This document shows, in pieces, positions 8,280 through 17,461 of a stretch of 64,000 nt of DNA. Below the pieces are notes generated by a model, which saw only the letters and a list, made by a program, of their open reading frames with translations, was not told the DNA's origin and did not search any database. The stretch spans positions 763,562-827,561 of the forward strand of contig NZ_JAGYPI010000002.1 of the NCBI RefSeq assembly GCF_018343615.1. The letters run 5' to 3'. The position numbers were made by a program, and so were the translations under genes. Source of the stretch: Bacillus sp. FJAT-49736 (GTDB taxonomy: Bacteria; Bacillota; Bacilli; Bacillales; Bacillaceae_C). Every line of letters begins with the position of its first letter. The first letter of the stretch is position 1.

Positions 8280-8999
8280 TTAAGCAGAAATTCCCCCAGA
8301 TGCTGTACTCTTGTTTACTTTGCCAAGCTTTGGATCTTTTCTGCGGTTTGTGTCTAAGCGTTTTTCTAGCCACCTGGCAATTAGTGAAAGTGCGTAATTG
8401 ACGATAAAATACATGAAAATTGCCATAAGAATAATAGGAATCACATAGTTGATATTTCCATTATAGATCCCCTTCGCATTATGAAGAAGCTCCGGTAAGG
8501 CAATAACCACCGCTAATGATGTATCTTTTAACAAAGAAATAAATTGACTTACTAACGGTGGAATCATTCTTTTTAATGCCTGTGGTAAGATAACTAACCT
8601 CATTGTTTGAACGTATGTTAAACCTGAAGATCTCGCTGCTTCAATCTGCCCTTTGTCAATGGAATTAATCCCGCTTCGCACGATTTCACTAATCATTGCG
8701 GATTCAAAAATAGTTAGGGCAAAAATAGCTGATGTTTTGACATCAAATTTAATTCCAATTTCCGGTAAAGCCAAATTTACGAAAAAGATAATTAACAAAA
8801 GTGGCAAATTACGTATAATCTCCACTACTACCAAGACAATAGGAGATACTACAGGTATCTTTGCATAACGTACAATCCCCAACAAACTGCCAATAATAAA
8901 ACTTAAAACAATTGAAATAAAGGCTACCTCTAATGTTACTTGAAAACCCTTTAGTAAATACGAGAGGTTTTCAGCCGAGTATGCTCCCGAAAAATCCAT
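8280..8999 (-). CDS. glnP: Glutamine-type ABC transporter permease
   Basis: The 239-residue membrane subunit has about five helices and the EAA loop SGINSIDKGQIEAARSSGLTY of HisMQ-type amino-acid permeases (key EAARSSG near residue 122). It ends the four-gene operon glnQ-glnH-glnM-glnP, the same order as in Bacillus subtilis. It forms the channel with the preceding permease, 15 bases upstream. Substrate is glutamine by synteny; glutamate or other polar amino acids cannot be excluded. Confidence 0.85.
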   Translation of the reverse strand: MDFSGAYSAENLSYLLKGFQVTLEVAFISIVLSFIIGSLLGIVRYAKIPVVSPIVLVVVEIIRNLPLLLIIFFVNLALPEIGIKFDVKTSAIFALTIFESAMISEIVRSGINSIDKGQIEAARSSGLTYVQTMRLVILPQALKRMIPPLVSQFISLLKDTSLAVVIALPELLHNAKGIYNGNINYVIPIILMAIFMYFIVNYALSLIARWLEKRLDTNRRKDPKLGKVNKSTASGGISA

Positions 9000-9014
9000 T
9001 ATTCCATTCCCCCT

Positions 9015-9665
9015 CTAATAAGCTCTTGCCAATCTTTTTTCAAGGTAATTGACAAAAAGACTTAACGGGATTGTTATCACTAGATAAAACATAGCTACAA
9101 AAATATACGTATCAAATACGACATAGGTTTTCTCGTGAACCGCATCTCCGAAATACATTAAATCTAGCCCAGCAATTACCCCAAGTATGGAAGAGTTTTT
9201 CACTAAATTCAAAAACTGATTTCCTATTGGAGGTATAACAATTTTGACTGCTTGTGGCAAAATAATATATCTCATAGCTTGAATATAGGTTAATCCTGAT
9301 GAACGAGCAGCCTCCATTTGCCCTTTGTCAACCGATTGAATTCCCGCTCTGACTGCCTCTGCTATAAAGGCCGAAGTATAAATGGTTAAGGCAATGGTGC
9401 CAGCAACAAAGCCACTCATGTTAATATAAACACTAAGACCAAAATAAAAGAAAAAGGCAATAATCATCAAGGGGATGTTTCGAATAAATTCTACATAACA
9501 TGCACCCAAAAAATTAAGAATTCTAAATGGAGCAATTCGCAAAATAGCAATAATGACACCAAGTATAAAACTACAAATCAGTCCAATGACACTAACCTTT
9601 ATTGTATTAAGAAAACCTTCTAAATATAAATCAGAATAACGAGTCAGTATGGAGAAATCGAGCAT
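9015..9665 (-). CDS. glnM: Glutamine-type ABC transporter permease
   Basis: A 216-residue membrane subunit with the EAA loop AGIQSVDKGQMEAARSSGLT and five helices, homologous to the downstream permease. The ATG follows GGAGGGGG. It lies between the binding protein and the second permease, so both permeases probably assemble as a heterodimer in the same importer. Confidence 0.85.
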   Translation of the reverse strand: MLDFSILTRYSDLYLEGFLNTIKVSVIGLICSFILGVIIAILRIAPFRILNFLGACYVEFIRNIPLMIIAFFFYFGLSVYINMSGFVAGTIALTIYTSAFIAEAVRAGIQSVDKGQMEAARSSGLTYIQAMRYIILPQAVKIVIPPIGNQFLNLVKNSSILGVIAGLDLMYFGDAVHEKTYVVFDTYIFVAMFYLVITIPLSLFVNYLEKRLARAY

Positions 9666-9731
9666 TTTCCCCCTCCTTCATTAAAAGGATGGGCTAATCT
9701 TTGCCCATCCATTGGTTTTAAGAATATGATG

Positions 9732-10535
9732 TTATTGTTTGATCCATTTGTTTTTAATTTGATCGTATTCTCCGCTGTCCTTTAGTTCCTTTAAGAATTT
9801 ATTAATATACTCTTGGAATTTCTTTTGTCCTTTTCTAACTGCAATTCCGTAAGGTTCCTCTGTAAAAGTCCCCCCAACTAGCTCATAATTACTGTCTTGA
9901 TCTGCCATTCCATAAAGAATGGAATCATCGGTTGTTAGCGCATCGCCTTTTCCTGATTTTAGAGCTGTAAATGCTTCTGAGTAATTTTCAAATTCTAACA
10001 CTTCTGTATCAGGTGCTGCTTTTTTTACATTATCGACTGATGTTGAACCTTTTACAGCTAATACTTTTGTTCCCTTTTTTAAATCATTAACACTTTTAAT
10101 TGGACTCCCTTTTTTAACTAATAGTGATTGACCTGCCATGAAGTATACATCCGAAAAGTCAACTTCCTTTTTGCGTTCTTCGCTTATAGTCATAGTAGCT
10201 ATTATGGCATCGATATCTCCGTTATTTAATTTAGGAACACGTGTTTTTGATGTAATTTCCACTAGTTCAACTTTATTTTCATCTCCAAGGATTTTTTTTG
10301 CCAATGCTTTGGCAATATCAATATCAAATCCCGTTACTTTACCAGTTTTCGGATCTTTATAGCCGAATAAATTCGTATCATACTTCACACCTACAACAAA
10401 CTTTCCTCTGTCTTTTATTTGCTGTAGAGTATCCTTACTTGTATCCCCATTTGTCTTCTTCCCGCATCCAGCAAACAAGGCTGCCACCAACGTAAAAATT
10501 AAACCAAGAAACAAAACCTTTTTTAAACTTCTCAA
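9732..10535 (-). CDS. glnH: Glutamine-type substrate-binding lipoprotein
   Basis: The 267-residue SBP family 3 protein has a lipoprotein signal peptide with lipobox VAALFAGCGKK (lipidated Cys near residue 24) and the family sequence GFDIDIAKALAKK followed by DGDIDAIIATMTIS-like sequence (here NNGDIDAIIATMTISEER). It captures the amino acid outside the membrane. The start is TTG at 10535 with GGGGGA seven bases upstream. Confidence 0.9.
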   Translation of the reverse strand: MRSLKKVLFLGLIFTLVAALFAGCGKKTNGDTSKDTLQQIKDRGKFVVGVKYDTNLFGYKDPKTGKVTGFDIDIAKALAKKILGDENKVELVEITSKTRVPKLNNGDIDAIIATMTISEERKKEVDFSDVYFMAGQSLLVKKGSPIKSVNDLKKGTKVLAVKGSTSVDNVKKAAPDTEVLEFENYSEAFTALKSGKGDALTTDDSILYGMADQDSNYELVGGTFTEEPYGIAVRKGQKKFQEYINKFLKELKDSGEYDQIKNKWIKQ

Positions 10536-10616
10536 AGATTCTTCCCCCTTATTTTTCCTTCGTCCTATTGCTTACAAGTGTTTTTCAAAACTGCAATTTA
10601 ATTACATGCATGCTGA

Positions 10617-11345
10617 TTAATGATTCAATACTCTTTTCAAAAATACCTGAGCTCGTTCCGTTTTTGGGCTGGCAAAAAAGTCAGCTGGATTAGATTCCTC
10701 CAAAATTTTGCCCTCATCCATAAAGACAACCCGGTTTGCCACTTCCTTTGCAAAGCCCATTTCATGAGTGACGACAACCATGGTCATGCCTTCCTTGGCC
10801 AACGATTTCATTACTTCTAATACTTCGCCAATCATTTCAGGGTCTAATGCCGAGGTTGGCTCGTCGAAAAGCATCACACTTGGTTTCATTGCAAGACCTC
10901 TGGCAATTGCTACCCTCTGCTGCTGACCCCCGGAAAGTTGAGATGGATAAGATTTTGCTTTATCCGGAATACCGACCTTTTCCAAGTAATACATGGCTGT
11001 TTCCTCAGCTTTTTTTGGATCCTCTCCCAGTGCTTTAATAGGAGCTAATGTAATGTTTTGGAGAACTGTCTTATGTGGATATAAGTTGAAATGCTGAAAA
11101 ACCATACCGATATTTTTGCGCAAATCATTAATATTTGTCTTTTTGTTATTGACCTTAAATCCATTTACTGTTAATTCTCCATCTGTAATCGTTTCCAATC
11201 GATTGATGCAACGGAGCATCGTGCTCTTACCGGATCCAGAAGGGCCAATTACTACTACTACTTCCCCCTCTTCTACTTCCAAACTAATATTTTTTAGTAC
11301 GTGAAAATGTCCATAATGCTTGTTAACATTTTGAAAAGATATCAA
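10617..11345 (-). CDS. glnQ: Glutamine-type ABC transporter ATPase
   Basis: The ATPase has Walker [10 protein letters not shown] (residues 34-42), signature [14 protein letters not shown], and Walker [14 protein letters not shown], as in polar amino-acid importers. I place the start at the TTG at 11345 ([12 protein letters not shown]), because GGGGGGG lies six bases upstream. The frame extends to 11405, but that part encodes a transcription-terminator-like hairpin and no conserved sequence. It is the first gene of glnQHMP. Confidence 0.9.
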   Translation of the reverse strand: MISFQNVNKHYGHFHVLKNISLEVEEGEVVVVIGPSGSGKSTMLRCINRLETITDGELTVNGFKVNNKKTNINDLRKNIGMVFQHFNLYPHKTVLQNITLAPIKALGEDPKKAEETAMYYLEKVGIPDKAKSYPSQLSGGQQQRVAIARGLAMKPSVMLFDEPTSALDPEMIGEVLEVMKSLAKEGMTMVVVTHEMGFAKEVANRVVFMDEGKILEESNPADFFASPKTERAQVFLKRVLNH

Positions 11346-11361
11346 TCCAACCCCCCCATAG

Positions 11362-11435
11362 ATGAAAAAATAAAAAGAATAGGACCAAGGTCTATTCTTT
11401 TTCACGAAGATTTATTTATAATATTATAAATCTTC
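11362..11435 (-). promoter_or_regulatory. Structured leader with intrinsic terminator before glnQ
   Basis: On the minus strand an AT-rich hairpin (arms GAAGATTTAT and ATAAATCTTC, about 11407-11436) is followed by a second hairpin (11372-11402; AAAAAGAATAG... / ...CTATTCTTTTT) and a T-rich run, just upstream of the glnQ ribosome site. The upstream gene has its own terminator at 11538-11576, so this second one looks like an attenuator of the glnQHMP transcript. Confidence 0.5.
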
Positions 11436-11537
11436 ATAATTATATATATTTCGACTTACCAAGAAAAATTCCTTCCATTATTTATCACAATATCCAAAAT
11501 AGTTCCAAAGTCATAGGTTTCACTTTATTAAAAAATA

Positions 11538-11576
11538 AAAAACACACTTACCCTGTAAGAAAGTAAGCGTGTTTTT
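11538..11576 (-). terminator. Terminator of AI-2E family gene
   Basis: AAAAACACACTTAC / GTAAGCGTGTTTTT stem (one mismatch) with T-run on the minus strand. Confidence 0.75.
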
Positions 11577-11630
11577 CAAATTTTGTTTAATGGTCAGATT
11601 AATATAACTATTTTTGTTACTTTTGAATCA

Positions 11631-12656
11631 TTAACTTTTATTTAGTTTTAGGTCTTTATCATTATCCGTAACATCCAACACATCCAGCAGGAACATAAAG
11701 ATTGGGATACCAATAATTAATCCCCATACACCGAAAAAGTGCTCTGAAAAAATTAAAACGATAAAGGTATAAAAAATCGGCAAATTTGTTTTTGAAGACA
11801 TCAGCTTAGGGTTTAATATATACGTCTCGATTGCATGAATAACTAATATAGTAATTACGACATATAAAACCTGCATCGCTCCACCAATACTGTATGCAAT
11901 TAAGCTTAGCGGAACAAAGCCAATGATTACCCCTGCAACAGGAATTAGACCAAGGAAAAAGATTAATATCGCTAAGCCAAATAGTTGGGGAAAATGCATT
12001 ATGGACAATGCGATAGTTGTCAACACAGTATTGACAATTGCAATAATAAATTGAGCCTCAATGACTTTTCCAAATGAGCGAATAAATTTCCCTGCGAAAA
12101 ATTCAATTTCATTGTAAAATGGAGCTATTTTGCTATATTTAAACTTCTTTGTAAAATCAATTAAGCGCTGCTTTTCTAATAAGAAAAATAAACTTAGTAA
12201 AATAGACATTAACACTTGCATAAAGACTTTGCCAAGACCTGTAAAGTAAGTAAAAACAAAAGTGAAGCCATGCTCTAAATATGACGAAATTTTAGAGCTG
12301 TTAATCATTTTTACGACATAATTCAACACTTTATTTTGATGCTTCTGTGTGTAAAAAGCAGTTAATTGTTTAACGAGCTGAGAAATTTCTGTAATAATGA
12401 CGGGCAAATATTTCACAATTCCCAACGATAATAACCCGACAATTAAACAATATAATATGATAACCGTTACTTTTCTATTAATGGGTATTTTATCTGTGAC
12501 AAACTTCACTAATCTGTCCATCAAAAATGTAAAAATAAATGTTAATAGGATTAAATTAATCATGCTCCTTAAAAAGTACAGAACAACTGCAATAAGAGCA
12601 AAAATGATCAGCCTTTTAACGCTCTTTTTTTGTATAAGCATTAGCAGTACATCCAT
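11631..12656 (-). CDS. AI-2E family (PerM/UPF0118) transporter
   Basis: The 341-residue protein has seven to eight hydrophobic helices with the family's charged central segment and the C-terminal signature ... FSEHFFGVWGLIIGIPIF near residues 305-322. Family members include the AI-2 exporter TqsA and cation/proton antiporters, so the substrate is open. The SD AGGGGA lies 12 bases upstream of the chosen ATG, a long spacing. It stands alone between two terminators. Confidence 0.85.
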   Translation of the reverse strand: MDVLLMLIQKKSVKRLIIFALIAVVLYFLRSMINLILLTFIFTFLMDRLVKFVTDKIPINRKVTVIILYCLIVGLLSLGIVKYLPVIITEISQLVKQLTAFYTQKHQNKVLNYVVKMINSSKISSYLEHGFTFVFTYFTGLGKVFMQVLMSILLSLFFLLEKQRLIDFTKKFKYSKIAPFYNEIEFFAGKFIRSFGKVIEAQFIIAIVNTVLTTIALSIMHFPQLFGLAILIFFLGLIPVAGVIIGFVPLSLIAYSIGGAMQVLYVVITILVIHAIETYILNPKLMSSKTNLPIFYTFIVLIFSEHFFGVWGLIIGIPIFMFLLDVLDVTDNDKDLKLNKS

Positions 12657-12796
12657 CAGTTTTTCGTGTCCCCTTATATTTTAACTTTGTAATCTAATTA
12701 TATTATCGCCATCATTTATTGATTATTTTTTTATATCTATATTTTCCTTCATAATAACACGAAACTGGTATTTGTTATAACTTTTTTCCTAATAAA

Positions 12797-14005
12797 TTAT
12801 GAATTATTTACACCAACAACAGATTTGACTTGTCTTTTACTCCCAGCAAGAAAAAAGTAAATACTCACCGTTACTACTGAAGCCATTATCCAAAATAGCC
12901 AATGACCATTCCACTGTTTTAAAATCCAGCCACCCATTACTGGTCCTACGGAATTTCCAATGGAACGAAACTGGGCAGCGCCAAAGTACGTCCCACGTAG
13001 TTCTTCCTTAGCAATTTGATCAATGAACACGCTCGTAGAGGGGAATAAGAAAATTTCACCGATTGTTAATACAACCATCGAGACAATAAAACCTATCCAG
13101 GAATCGACAAATCCCATGATGAGGAATCCTAAAACAAAGAAAAAACTGCCGAGCATCATCACATGCAGAACCCGCCATTTTTCTACAAGATGACTCAGTG
13201 GAATTTGTAGTAAAACAACGGTTACTGCATTAATGGACAATAGCAATGAAAACAATATAGCACCATTTTCCACAATCCCCCCTAAATGCTGTGGTAAGGA
13301 GGAATCTATTTGGGAATACCCAATATTTACGAGGATCCCACCTATAATAAAGTATCTTAAAGAAGAATCTAGCTTAATAATGTTGAATGCAGCTTTCATC
13401 GTTGATACTTTCTTCACCTGTTGATTCAGCTTTACTTTATATTTCCCTAATAAAATTGCTAACAGTGTCCCATACATTAGATAAAAAGATCCTGTAATCA
13501 AAAATGTTATGGTGGAGGATACGACCCCAAAATAAGCGCCAAGTAAAGGGCCAATAGCCGCGCCAATATTGATCGCTGTGTAGCGTAAAGAAAAGACCCT
13601 TAATCTTTTTTCTGGTTCTGTTAAATCAGCCATAAGTGCTTGACTAGTTGGCTCAAAAAAGGAGCGACATATGCCATTCAGGGCATTTAATAGAAAAAAA
13701 GCCAATGGATCCCTTGCAAAAGAAAATCCTATAAATACACATGCCCATATAAACACTGCGGAAAGCATGATTACTTTCCGCCCAAAACGGTCAGACAAAT
13801 GCCCGCCAATAAATCCACCTACTGTACCAGATAATGGACCAATCCCTACTATGATACCTATAATCACGGGATGAATACCTTCTGAGTGGGATAAGTATAA
13901 GGCTAAAAAAGGCATCGCCATAAAACTTGCTCCCCTTGCAAATACAGTACCTCCCAGTAATGTCCAAACAATAGGATGAAATCCCCTTAAACTAAATCGA
14001 CTCAT
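12797..14005 (-). CDS. MFS transporter, DHA1-type
   Basis: The 402-residue protein has 12 predicted helices and the MFS loop 2-3 motif GGHLSDRFGRKVIM (about residues 67-80), plus a multidrug-type motif in helix 5 (NIGAAIGPLLGAYFG). It is probably a drug or metabolite exporter. AGGGTG lies before the ATG. No regulator is adjacent, and the tatA gene upstream is separated by a terminator. Confidence 0.85.
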   Translation of the reverse strand: MSRFSLRGFHPIVWTLLGGTVFARGASFMAMPFLALYLSHSEGIHPVIIGIIVGIGPLSGTVGGFIGGHLSDRFGRKVIMLSAVFIWACVFIGFSFARDPLAFFLLNALNGICRSFFEPTSQALMADLTEPEKRLRVFSLRYTAINIGAAIGPLLGAYFGVVSSTITFLITGSFYLMYGTLLAILLGKYKVKLNQQVKKVSTMKAAFNIIKLDSSLRYFIIGGILVNIGYSQIDSSLPQHLGGIVENGAILFSLLLSINAVTVVLLQIPLSHLVEKWRVLHVMMLGSFFFVLGFLIMGFVDSWIGFIVSMVVLTIGEIFLFPSTSVFIDQIAKEELRGTYFGAAQFRSIGNSVGPVMGGWILKQWNGHWLFWIMASVVTVSIYFFLAGSKRQVKSVVGVNNS

Positions 14006-14116
14006 GATGCACCCTACTTTCTATCTCAATATGTAAAAACTATACAAGAAGAAAGTCCATAAGAAAATTATAAATTTTTTAAGTTTAGACATAAGAAAAA
14101 ATAATACAGCAAATAA

Positions 14117-14149
14117 AAAACCATAGGCTTTTATCAAGTCTATGGTTTA
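14117..14149 (-). terminator. Terminator of tatA
   Basis: AAACCATAG / CTATGGTTT arms and a T-run (TTTTTTATTT) on the minus strand. Confidence 0.75.
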
Positions 14150-14167
14150 TCATTATTAAATCCCTTA

Positions 14168-14344
14168 TTATTTGTTCTCTTCTTTTTTTTCGTCTTCCTC
14201 AGAAATGATTCCATTCATTCCTTTTTTAAATTCTCTTAATGTGTCTCCGGCTGCCTTTCCTAATTTAGGAAGCTTTGTTGGTCCAAAAATTAACAATGCC
14301 ACTACAATAATGATTAATACTTCACCAAATCCTAAACTACCCAT
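14168..14344 (-). CDS. tatA: Twin-arginine translocase subunit TatA
   Basis: The 58-residue protein begins MGSLGFGEVLIIIVVALLIF, one N-terminal transmembrane helix, followed by the hallmark FGPTKLPKLGKAAGDTLREF amphipathic helix and an acidic/lysine tail. TatA oligomerises to form the pore for folded Tat substrates. GGAGGGG precedes the ATG. No tatC or Tat substrate gene is in the window, so this is an isolated copy, which can serve with TatC encoded elsewhere. Confidence 0.92.
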   Translation of the reverse strand: MGSLGFGEVLIIIVVALLIFGPTKLPKLGKAAGDTLREFKKGMNGIISEEDEKKEENK

Positions 14345-14500
14345 TTATGCCCCTCCATTATCTATTCGGAAACTATATAAAATACTTTTAATACGATCCT
14401 CATTAAAAATATCATATGTCCATTTAGCGCTTATTTCAACAACACTACTATATAATAATTTCCCATAAAAAAATAAGAAATTGTTATACATTTTATCTAC

Positions 14501-14694
14501 AAGGCTGTTTTCATATAGATTTTTAAATCCAAAAGCTCATTTTAACTTATGTTTTTCGAATATTGTTCTCTATCCTAATATAGACTTGGTTTCGCAGCAT
14601 CTTTTCTTTAGACATTAATGATTGTTAACCAAACTAAGGATTGATATAAGGTCTATTTTTCCAAAACGCAACAAAATTTAAGAAAAGAGCCTTT
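14501..14694. repeat. Terminally inverted repeat element, copy 1
   Basis: The 194-base stretch begins AAGGCTGTTTTC and ends GAAAAGAGCCTTT, near-perfect terminal inverted repeats. It shares blocks TCCTAATATAG, ATCTTTTCTT, TAACCAAA, GCAACAA and TTTAAGAAA in the same order with copy 2 downstream of the riboswitch. It carries about 30 extra bases after the left end. No ORF. Confidence 0.7.
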
Positions 14695-14772
14695 ATAAAA
14701 AAAAGGAAAAACATATCTTTACAAGTAAAAATGATGAGAGTATATTTTTATTATAAATTTTATAAACAGTTC

Positions 14773-14912
14773 AAACGCTAAATCCTTTGGAGCGGGGGAC
14801 CCAAATTTCGTGAATCATTTTTGTTCACTTGGGGTGAATCCTTTTTTAAGGTAGGGCAATCTCTCATGTCCGAATCCGACAGCTAACCTCGTAAGCGTAA
14901 AGAGAGGAATGC
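14773..14912 (+). ncRNA. c-di-AMP (ydaO-yuaA) riboswitch
   Basis: The sequence matches the ydaO aptamer core: CGCTAAATCCTTTGGAGCGG, GGGGACCC, TTGGGGTGAATCC, TCTCTC...GTCCGAATCCG, CAGCTAACCTCGTAAGCG and AGAGAGGAA. c-di-AMP binding favours the downstream terminator and turns off potassium uptake by kimA. Confidence 0.95.
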
Positions 14913-14935
14913 AACCTTGTGATCGTACAATACAG

Positions 14936-14969
14936 ACCACAGAAGGCTACATCCCTTCTGTGGTTTTTT
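14936..14969 (+). terminator. Riboswitch-controlled terminator before kimA
   Basis: ACCACAGAAGG / CCTTCTGTGGT stem followed by TTTTTT, directly after the c-di-AMP aptamer. Confidence 0.9.
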
Positions 14970-14994
14970 GCGTGCATTCATACAATCTTGCTTT

Positions 14995-15163
14995 TTAAGG
15001 AGGCTGTTTTCGATTAGATTGTTGTTTTTCGTACAAAAAATCCTAATATAGTCTTAGTTCGGGGTATCTTTTCTTACGTAAGTTACTGATTCATAACCAA
15101 AGAATAGATGTTACTGAGATTTTGCCCCCAAAAGCAACAAGTTTAAGAAATAAGCCTTTAAGG
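14995..15163. repeat. Terminally inverted repeat element, copy 2
   Basis: Left end AAGGAGGCTGTTTTCG and right end AGAAATAAGCCTTTAAGG are imperfect inverted repeats extending about 30 bases (TTGTTG near the left, GCAACAA near the right). The middle aligns with copy 1. It lies between the riboswitch terminator and the kimA ribosome site, so it is part of the kimA 5' leader. Confidence 0.7.
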
Positions 15164-15205
15164 AACAATACTTAACATGAACACATCTTTAAGGAGAATC
15201 CATCC

Positions 15206-17026
15206 ATGTATAGTTCAATCAAACGATTTTTAATCGGAAGACCGTTGAAATCCCATGAATTAGGTGAGCAAAAATTATCAAAGCTAAAAGCATTAGCGAT
15301 ACTTTCATCGGACGCGTTATCATCGGTTGCATATGGAACGGAGCAAATATTAATTGTTCTAGCTTCCGTCAGTACTCTGGCGTTTTGGTATAACATTCCT
15401 ATCGCAGTAGGTGTACTTTTTCTATTGTTGGCGTTAACCCTTTCATACAGACAAATCATTTTTTCCTATCCACAAGGCGGGGGCGCCTATCTAGTTTCGA
15501 AGGAAAATCTTGGCGTTAATCCAGGATTAATTGCGGGCGGCTCCTTACTGGTTGATTATATTTTAACAGTTGCGGTTAGTATTTCATCAGGTACTGATGC
15601 CCTTACTTCAGCTTTTCCTGTTTTACATCCATATAGTGTTGAAATTGCCGTTATTCTAGTCATTCTTATTACAATCTTGAATTTGCGAGGATTAACAGAA
15701 TCTGCTTCCATATTAGCTTATCCTGTATATTTATTCGTAATTGCTATCATCTTCCTTATCATTGTCGGCATATATAAAGTGGCTACAGGGCAAATCTCGC
15801 CAAACCTGCATCCGCAATTAGGGACACCTGTAGCGGGAATTTCCTTATTCTTGCTGCTTCGAGCCTTTTCGTCGGGAAGTTCAGCACTAACTGGGGTCGA
15901 GGCTATATCGAATGCTATACCAAATTTTAAGAACCCTGCTCCCAAAAATGCTGCTACTACTTTGGCAATGATGGGAGGAATTCTTGCGGTTCTCTTCTCA
16001 GGAATTACGTTTTTATCCTATTGGTATGGGATTGGTCCAAAGGCTACGGAAACCGTCGTTTCTCAAATTGCATCCCATACATTTGGGCGAAATTATATTT
16101 ACTACTTTATACAAGGTACAACAGCCTTAATTCTTGTTCTCGCAGCAAATACAGGATTTTCTGCATTTCCGCAACTAGCTTATAATCTGGCGCGAGATAA
16201 ATATATGCCTAGAATGTTTACAATGCGGGGAGACCGTTTAGGGTACTCAAATGGAATTATCTTTCTAAGTATTGCTTCCATACTATTAATAATTGGCTTT
16301 AAAGCTAGAACGGAACATTTAATTCCGCTTTATGCGGTAGGTGTATTCATTCCGTTTACTCTTTCTCAAACAGGCATGATTGTTAAATGGATAAAACAAA
16401 AACCGAGTGGATGGCTTGTTAAGCTATTAATCAACCTAGTTGGGGCGCTTATTTCTTTCTTAGTTTTCGGTATTATTTTTGTTACGAAGTTTCATCAAGT
16501 ATGGTTTGTTGTTATCTTTTTACCGGCGGTGGTTTATCTTTTCCACACGATCCATAAGCATTATAAGGCAGTTGGAGAACAGCTTCGTTGCTCCCACCCT
16601 GCATTGGAAAAAATAAACGGGAATGTCTTTATTGTCCCTGTAGCAGGTATTACAACCGTTGTGGAAAGATCCATTAATTATGCGAAATCATTAACGAATG
16701 AAGTGATTGCTGTTTATGTAGCTTTTGACAGAGAAGACGAAAAAAGAATGGAACAAAAGTGGTCGGAACTAGACAATGGAGTTCGGCTAGTAACGCTTCA
16801 CTCTTCATATCGAAGCATCATTTATCCGTTATGCAAATTTCTGGAAACGGTGCAAACAAAGGTATCCGAAAATGGATATGTTGTGACCGTACTTGTGCCG
16901 CAATTCATTCCGAAGAAAAGGTGGCATAATATCCTCCATAATCAATCGGCCTTATTAATAAGGACCAGGCTGCTTTGGAGTAAAGATATTGTTGTGGCAA
17001 CACTTCCATATCATTTTAAAAAATAG
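15206..17026 (+). CDS. kimA: Potassium importer KimA
   Basis: The 606-residue protein is an APC-fold K+/H+ symporter with about 12 helices (residues ~25-445), starting with the conserved KLSKLKALAILSSDALSSVAYG, and a cytoplasmic C-terminal domain of about 150 residues with a Usp-like fold. It is the high-affinity potassium uptake system of bacilli, formerly YdaO. AAGGAG precedes the ATG. Control by the c-di-AMP riboswitch is the known arrangement for this gene. Confidence 0.95.
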   Translation: MYSSIKRFLIGRPLKSHELGEQKLSKLKALAILSSDALSSVAYGTEQILIVLASVSTLAFWYNIPIAVGVLFLLLALTLSYRQIIFSYPQGGGAYLVSKENLGVNPGLIAGGSLLVDYILTVAVSISSGTDALTSAFPVLHPYSVEIAVILVILITILNLRGLTESASILAYPVYLFVIAIIFLIIVGIYKVATGQISPNLHPQLGTPVAGISLFLLLRAFSSGSSALTGVEAISNAIPNFKNPAPKNAATTLAMMGGILAVLFSGITFLSYWYGIGPKATETVVSQIASHTFGRNYIYYFIQGTTALILVLAANTGFSAFPQLAYNLARDKYMPRMFTMRGDRLGYSNGIIFLSIASILLIIGFKARTEHLIPLYAVGVFIPFTLSQTGMIVKWIKQKPSGWLVKLLINLVGALISFLVFGIIFVTKFHQVWFVVIFLPAVVYLFHTIHKHYKAVGEQLRCSHPALEKINGNVFIVPVAGITTVVERSINYAKSLTNEVIAVYVAFDREDEKRMEQKWSELDNGVRLVTLHSSYRSIIYPLCKFLETVQTKVSENGYVVTVLVPQFIPKKRWHNILHNQSALLIRTRLLWSKDIVVATLPYHFKK

Positions 17027-17145
17027 CAAAGCAACAGCGGAAAAACTTACATTCGACAATTTATGTGAAAGTTATTGATTTTTGTCAAAAACATATTATA
17101 ATTAATCATTGTATAAATTGAATATAAAAATCCTCATCAGACCGG

Positions 17146-17331
17146 TGAGGTAGAGGTCGCAACTCTTAATAGTAAGACGGACGAAATGCAAAAGAACATT
17201 GAAGACTCCGTTTGAAAGGAATAGTTGCCGAAGTCAAATCATTTTCTTTTGGATGATTTGGCTGGGGCTGTCTCCGAATAGGAACAGAACTGTCACGTTT
17301 GTTCTTACCAAACAAACGTGTTGAGCTATCT
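17146..17331 (+). ncRNA. Lysine riboswitch (L-box)
   Basis: The RNA shows the L-box landmarks AGGTAGAGGTCGC, TAGTAAG, GAAAGGAATAGTTGCCGAAG, the loop pair CCGAATAGGAACAGAACTGTCAC, and the closing GAGCTATC. The aptamer lies directly upstream of lysP with a terminator between. Lysine binding should stop transcription of the permease. Confidence 0.95.
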
Positions 17332-17362
17332 TTCGGAAGGGTATGATGCGGGGTCTTGTAAT

Positions 17363-17396
17363 AAGCCGTCGATTCTACTTTCGACGGCTTTTTTTG
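17363..17396 (+). terminator. L-box terminator before lysP
   Basis: AAGCCGTCGA / TCGACGGCTT stem with a run of seven T. Confidence 0.9.
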
Positions 17397-17461
17397 ATTC
17401 CCACTCCCACGAAGAAAAGCATAGGTGCCTTGCACCAACAAAAAAAGGAGTGAGACAATCT

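Noticed and set aside
14172-14468. 98-codon + strand ORF
   Set aside because: Antisense shadow of tatA, whose 58-codon minus-strand frame has a perfect family match.
17318-17461. N-terminal extension of LysP
   Set aside because: The frame runs through the lysine riboswitch and its terminator; conserved sequence begins after the GTG at 17462.
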